Assembly: GCA_021234155.1 (NCBI GenBank)
Contig: JAJEKV010000067.1
Span: forward strand, 3,343,279 to 3,407,278
Direction of reading: 5' to 3'
Source of the DNA: Isoetes taiwanensis
Lineage: Eukaryota; Streptophyta; Lycopodiopsida; Isoetales; Isoetaceae
Length of the DNA: 64,000 nt
A program made the position numbers and the translations under genes. Positions 63,862 to 64,000 of this stretch are shown in pieces (the stretch's first letter is position 1; every line of letters begins with the position of its first letter). The notes below the pieces were generated by a model. That model ran no database searches and had not been told where the DNA came from. It saw only the letters and a list, made by a program, of their open reading frames with translations.

Positions 63862-64000
63862 AAACAACAGCAGAGCTTATTGCAGAGCATTTTACAGAAC
63901 TTCTTGCAGAGCTTCTGAATCTTCTTGCAGAGATACACTCCTAGCAGACCATCGTTGCCAATATAGACACTTAGCAAAACTTCCTGTTGCAAAGCTTCTT
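63862..64000. repeat. Degenerate CTTCTTGCAGAGCTT repeats at the window edge
   Basis: Five or more imperfect 15-20-bp units with TTGCAGAGC/TTGCAAAGC run to the last base, so the array continues outside the window. A similar CTTTGCTG..AAATCTTTGC wording is seen at 34.96-35.03 kb. Confidence 0.6.

Overview
The window looks like nuclear DNA of a land plant, most likely a fern or another seed-free plant. That rests on a phytochrome fragment, a plant-type IPK1 fragment, two PPR fragments (one of the PLS class with the MYAKCG signature), and a seven-exon plant aldo-keto reductase. The genus is inference. There are no bacterial operons, CRISPR arrays or rRNA genes. Most of the window is nested, decaying transposable elements; I can defend only one host gene as intact.

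Layout. 0-9.3 kb: the edge of a palindrome-rich repeat, a phytochrome pseudogene (~0.94-1.85 kb), a CACTA-type terminus with its repeat array, two LINE reverse-transcriptase fragments, two palindrome clusters, a PPR pseudogene and an IPK1 pseudogene. 10,017-19,075: a complete MULE transposon of about 9.06 kb with a perfect 9-bp target duplication (CATGTTAAA), terminal inverted repeats, a degenerate MULE transposase, an intact 166-aa ORF, another degenerate ORF and about 15 copies of an AATCGCTTAAGCGATT palindrome. 19.4-23 kb: a small hypothetical ORF, a 225-bp tandem duplication, and an element encoding an HUH endonuclease (332 aa, Replitron-like), a second 176-aa ORF and a tRNA-like hairpin. 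23-32.5 kb: mostly non-coding, with a probable 2.6-kb MULE (27,399-30,013) whose ends carry GGAAACCCTTCC inverted arrays. 32,568-34,157: the intact aldo-keto reductase on the minus strand. 34.2-40.4 kb: gene-poor.

40.4-46 kb: a decayed element with CACGCTAAGCGTG palindromes, an acidic protein, a proline-rich protein split by a 545-bp TIR element, a DUF8039-like fragment and an acidic ORF. 46.6-48 kb: LINE ORF1. 48-49.2 kb: a tandemly duplicated small gene with its promoter. 49.3-60.5 kb: probably one large element with two divergent genes. The minus gene has DUF7869-like and DUF8039-like parts. The plus gene carries a domain resembling the C-terminal half of a beta-class DNA methyltransferase. 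Between and inside them lie GATCGCGAYCGCGATC palindromes, a hAT-type MITE with an 8-bp duplication, and a 1.6-kb 5'-truncated LINE with a 16-bp duplication. 61.7-62.7 kb: a PLS-class PPR pseudogene.

The recurring theme is that several unrelated element copies each carry their own short CpG-containing palindrome, concentrated at ends, promoters and first introns. In the 9-kb MULE, three transcription units share a palindrome-TATA-leader block. The layout is reminiscent of VANDAL MULEs, whose anti-silencing proteins recognise element-specific repeated motifs. A regulator-plus-palindrome pair per element is therefore the main hypothesis. All family calls come from reading motifs by eye; no searches were run.
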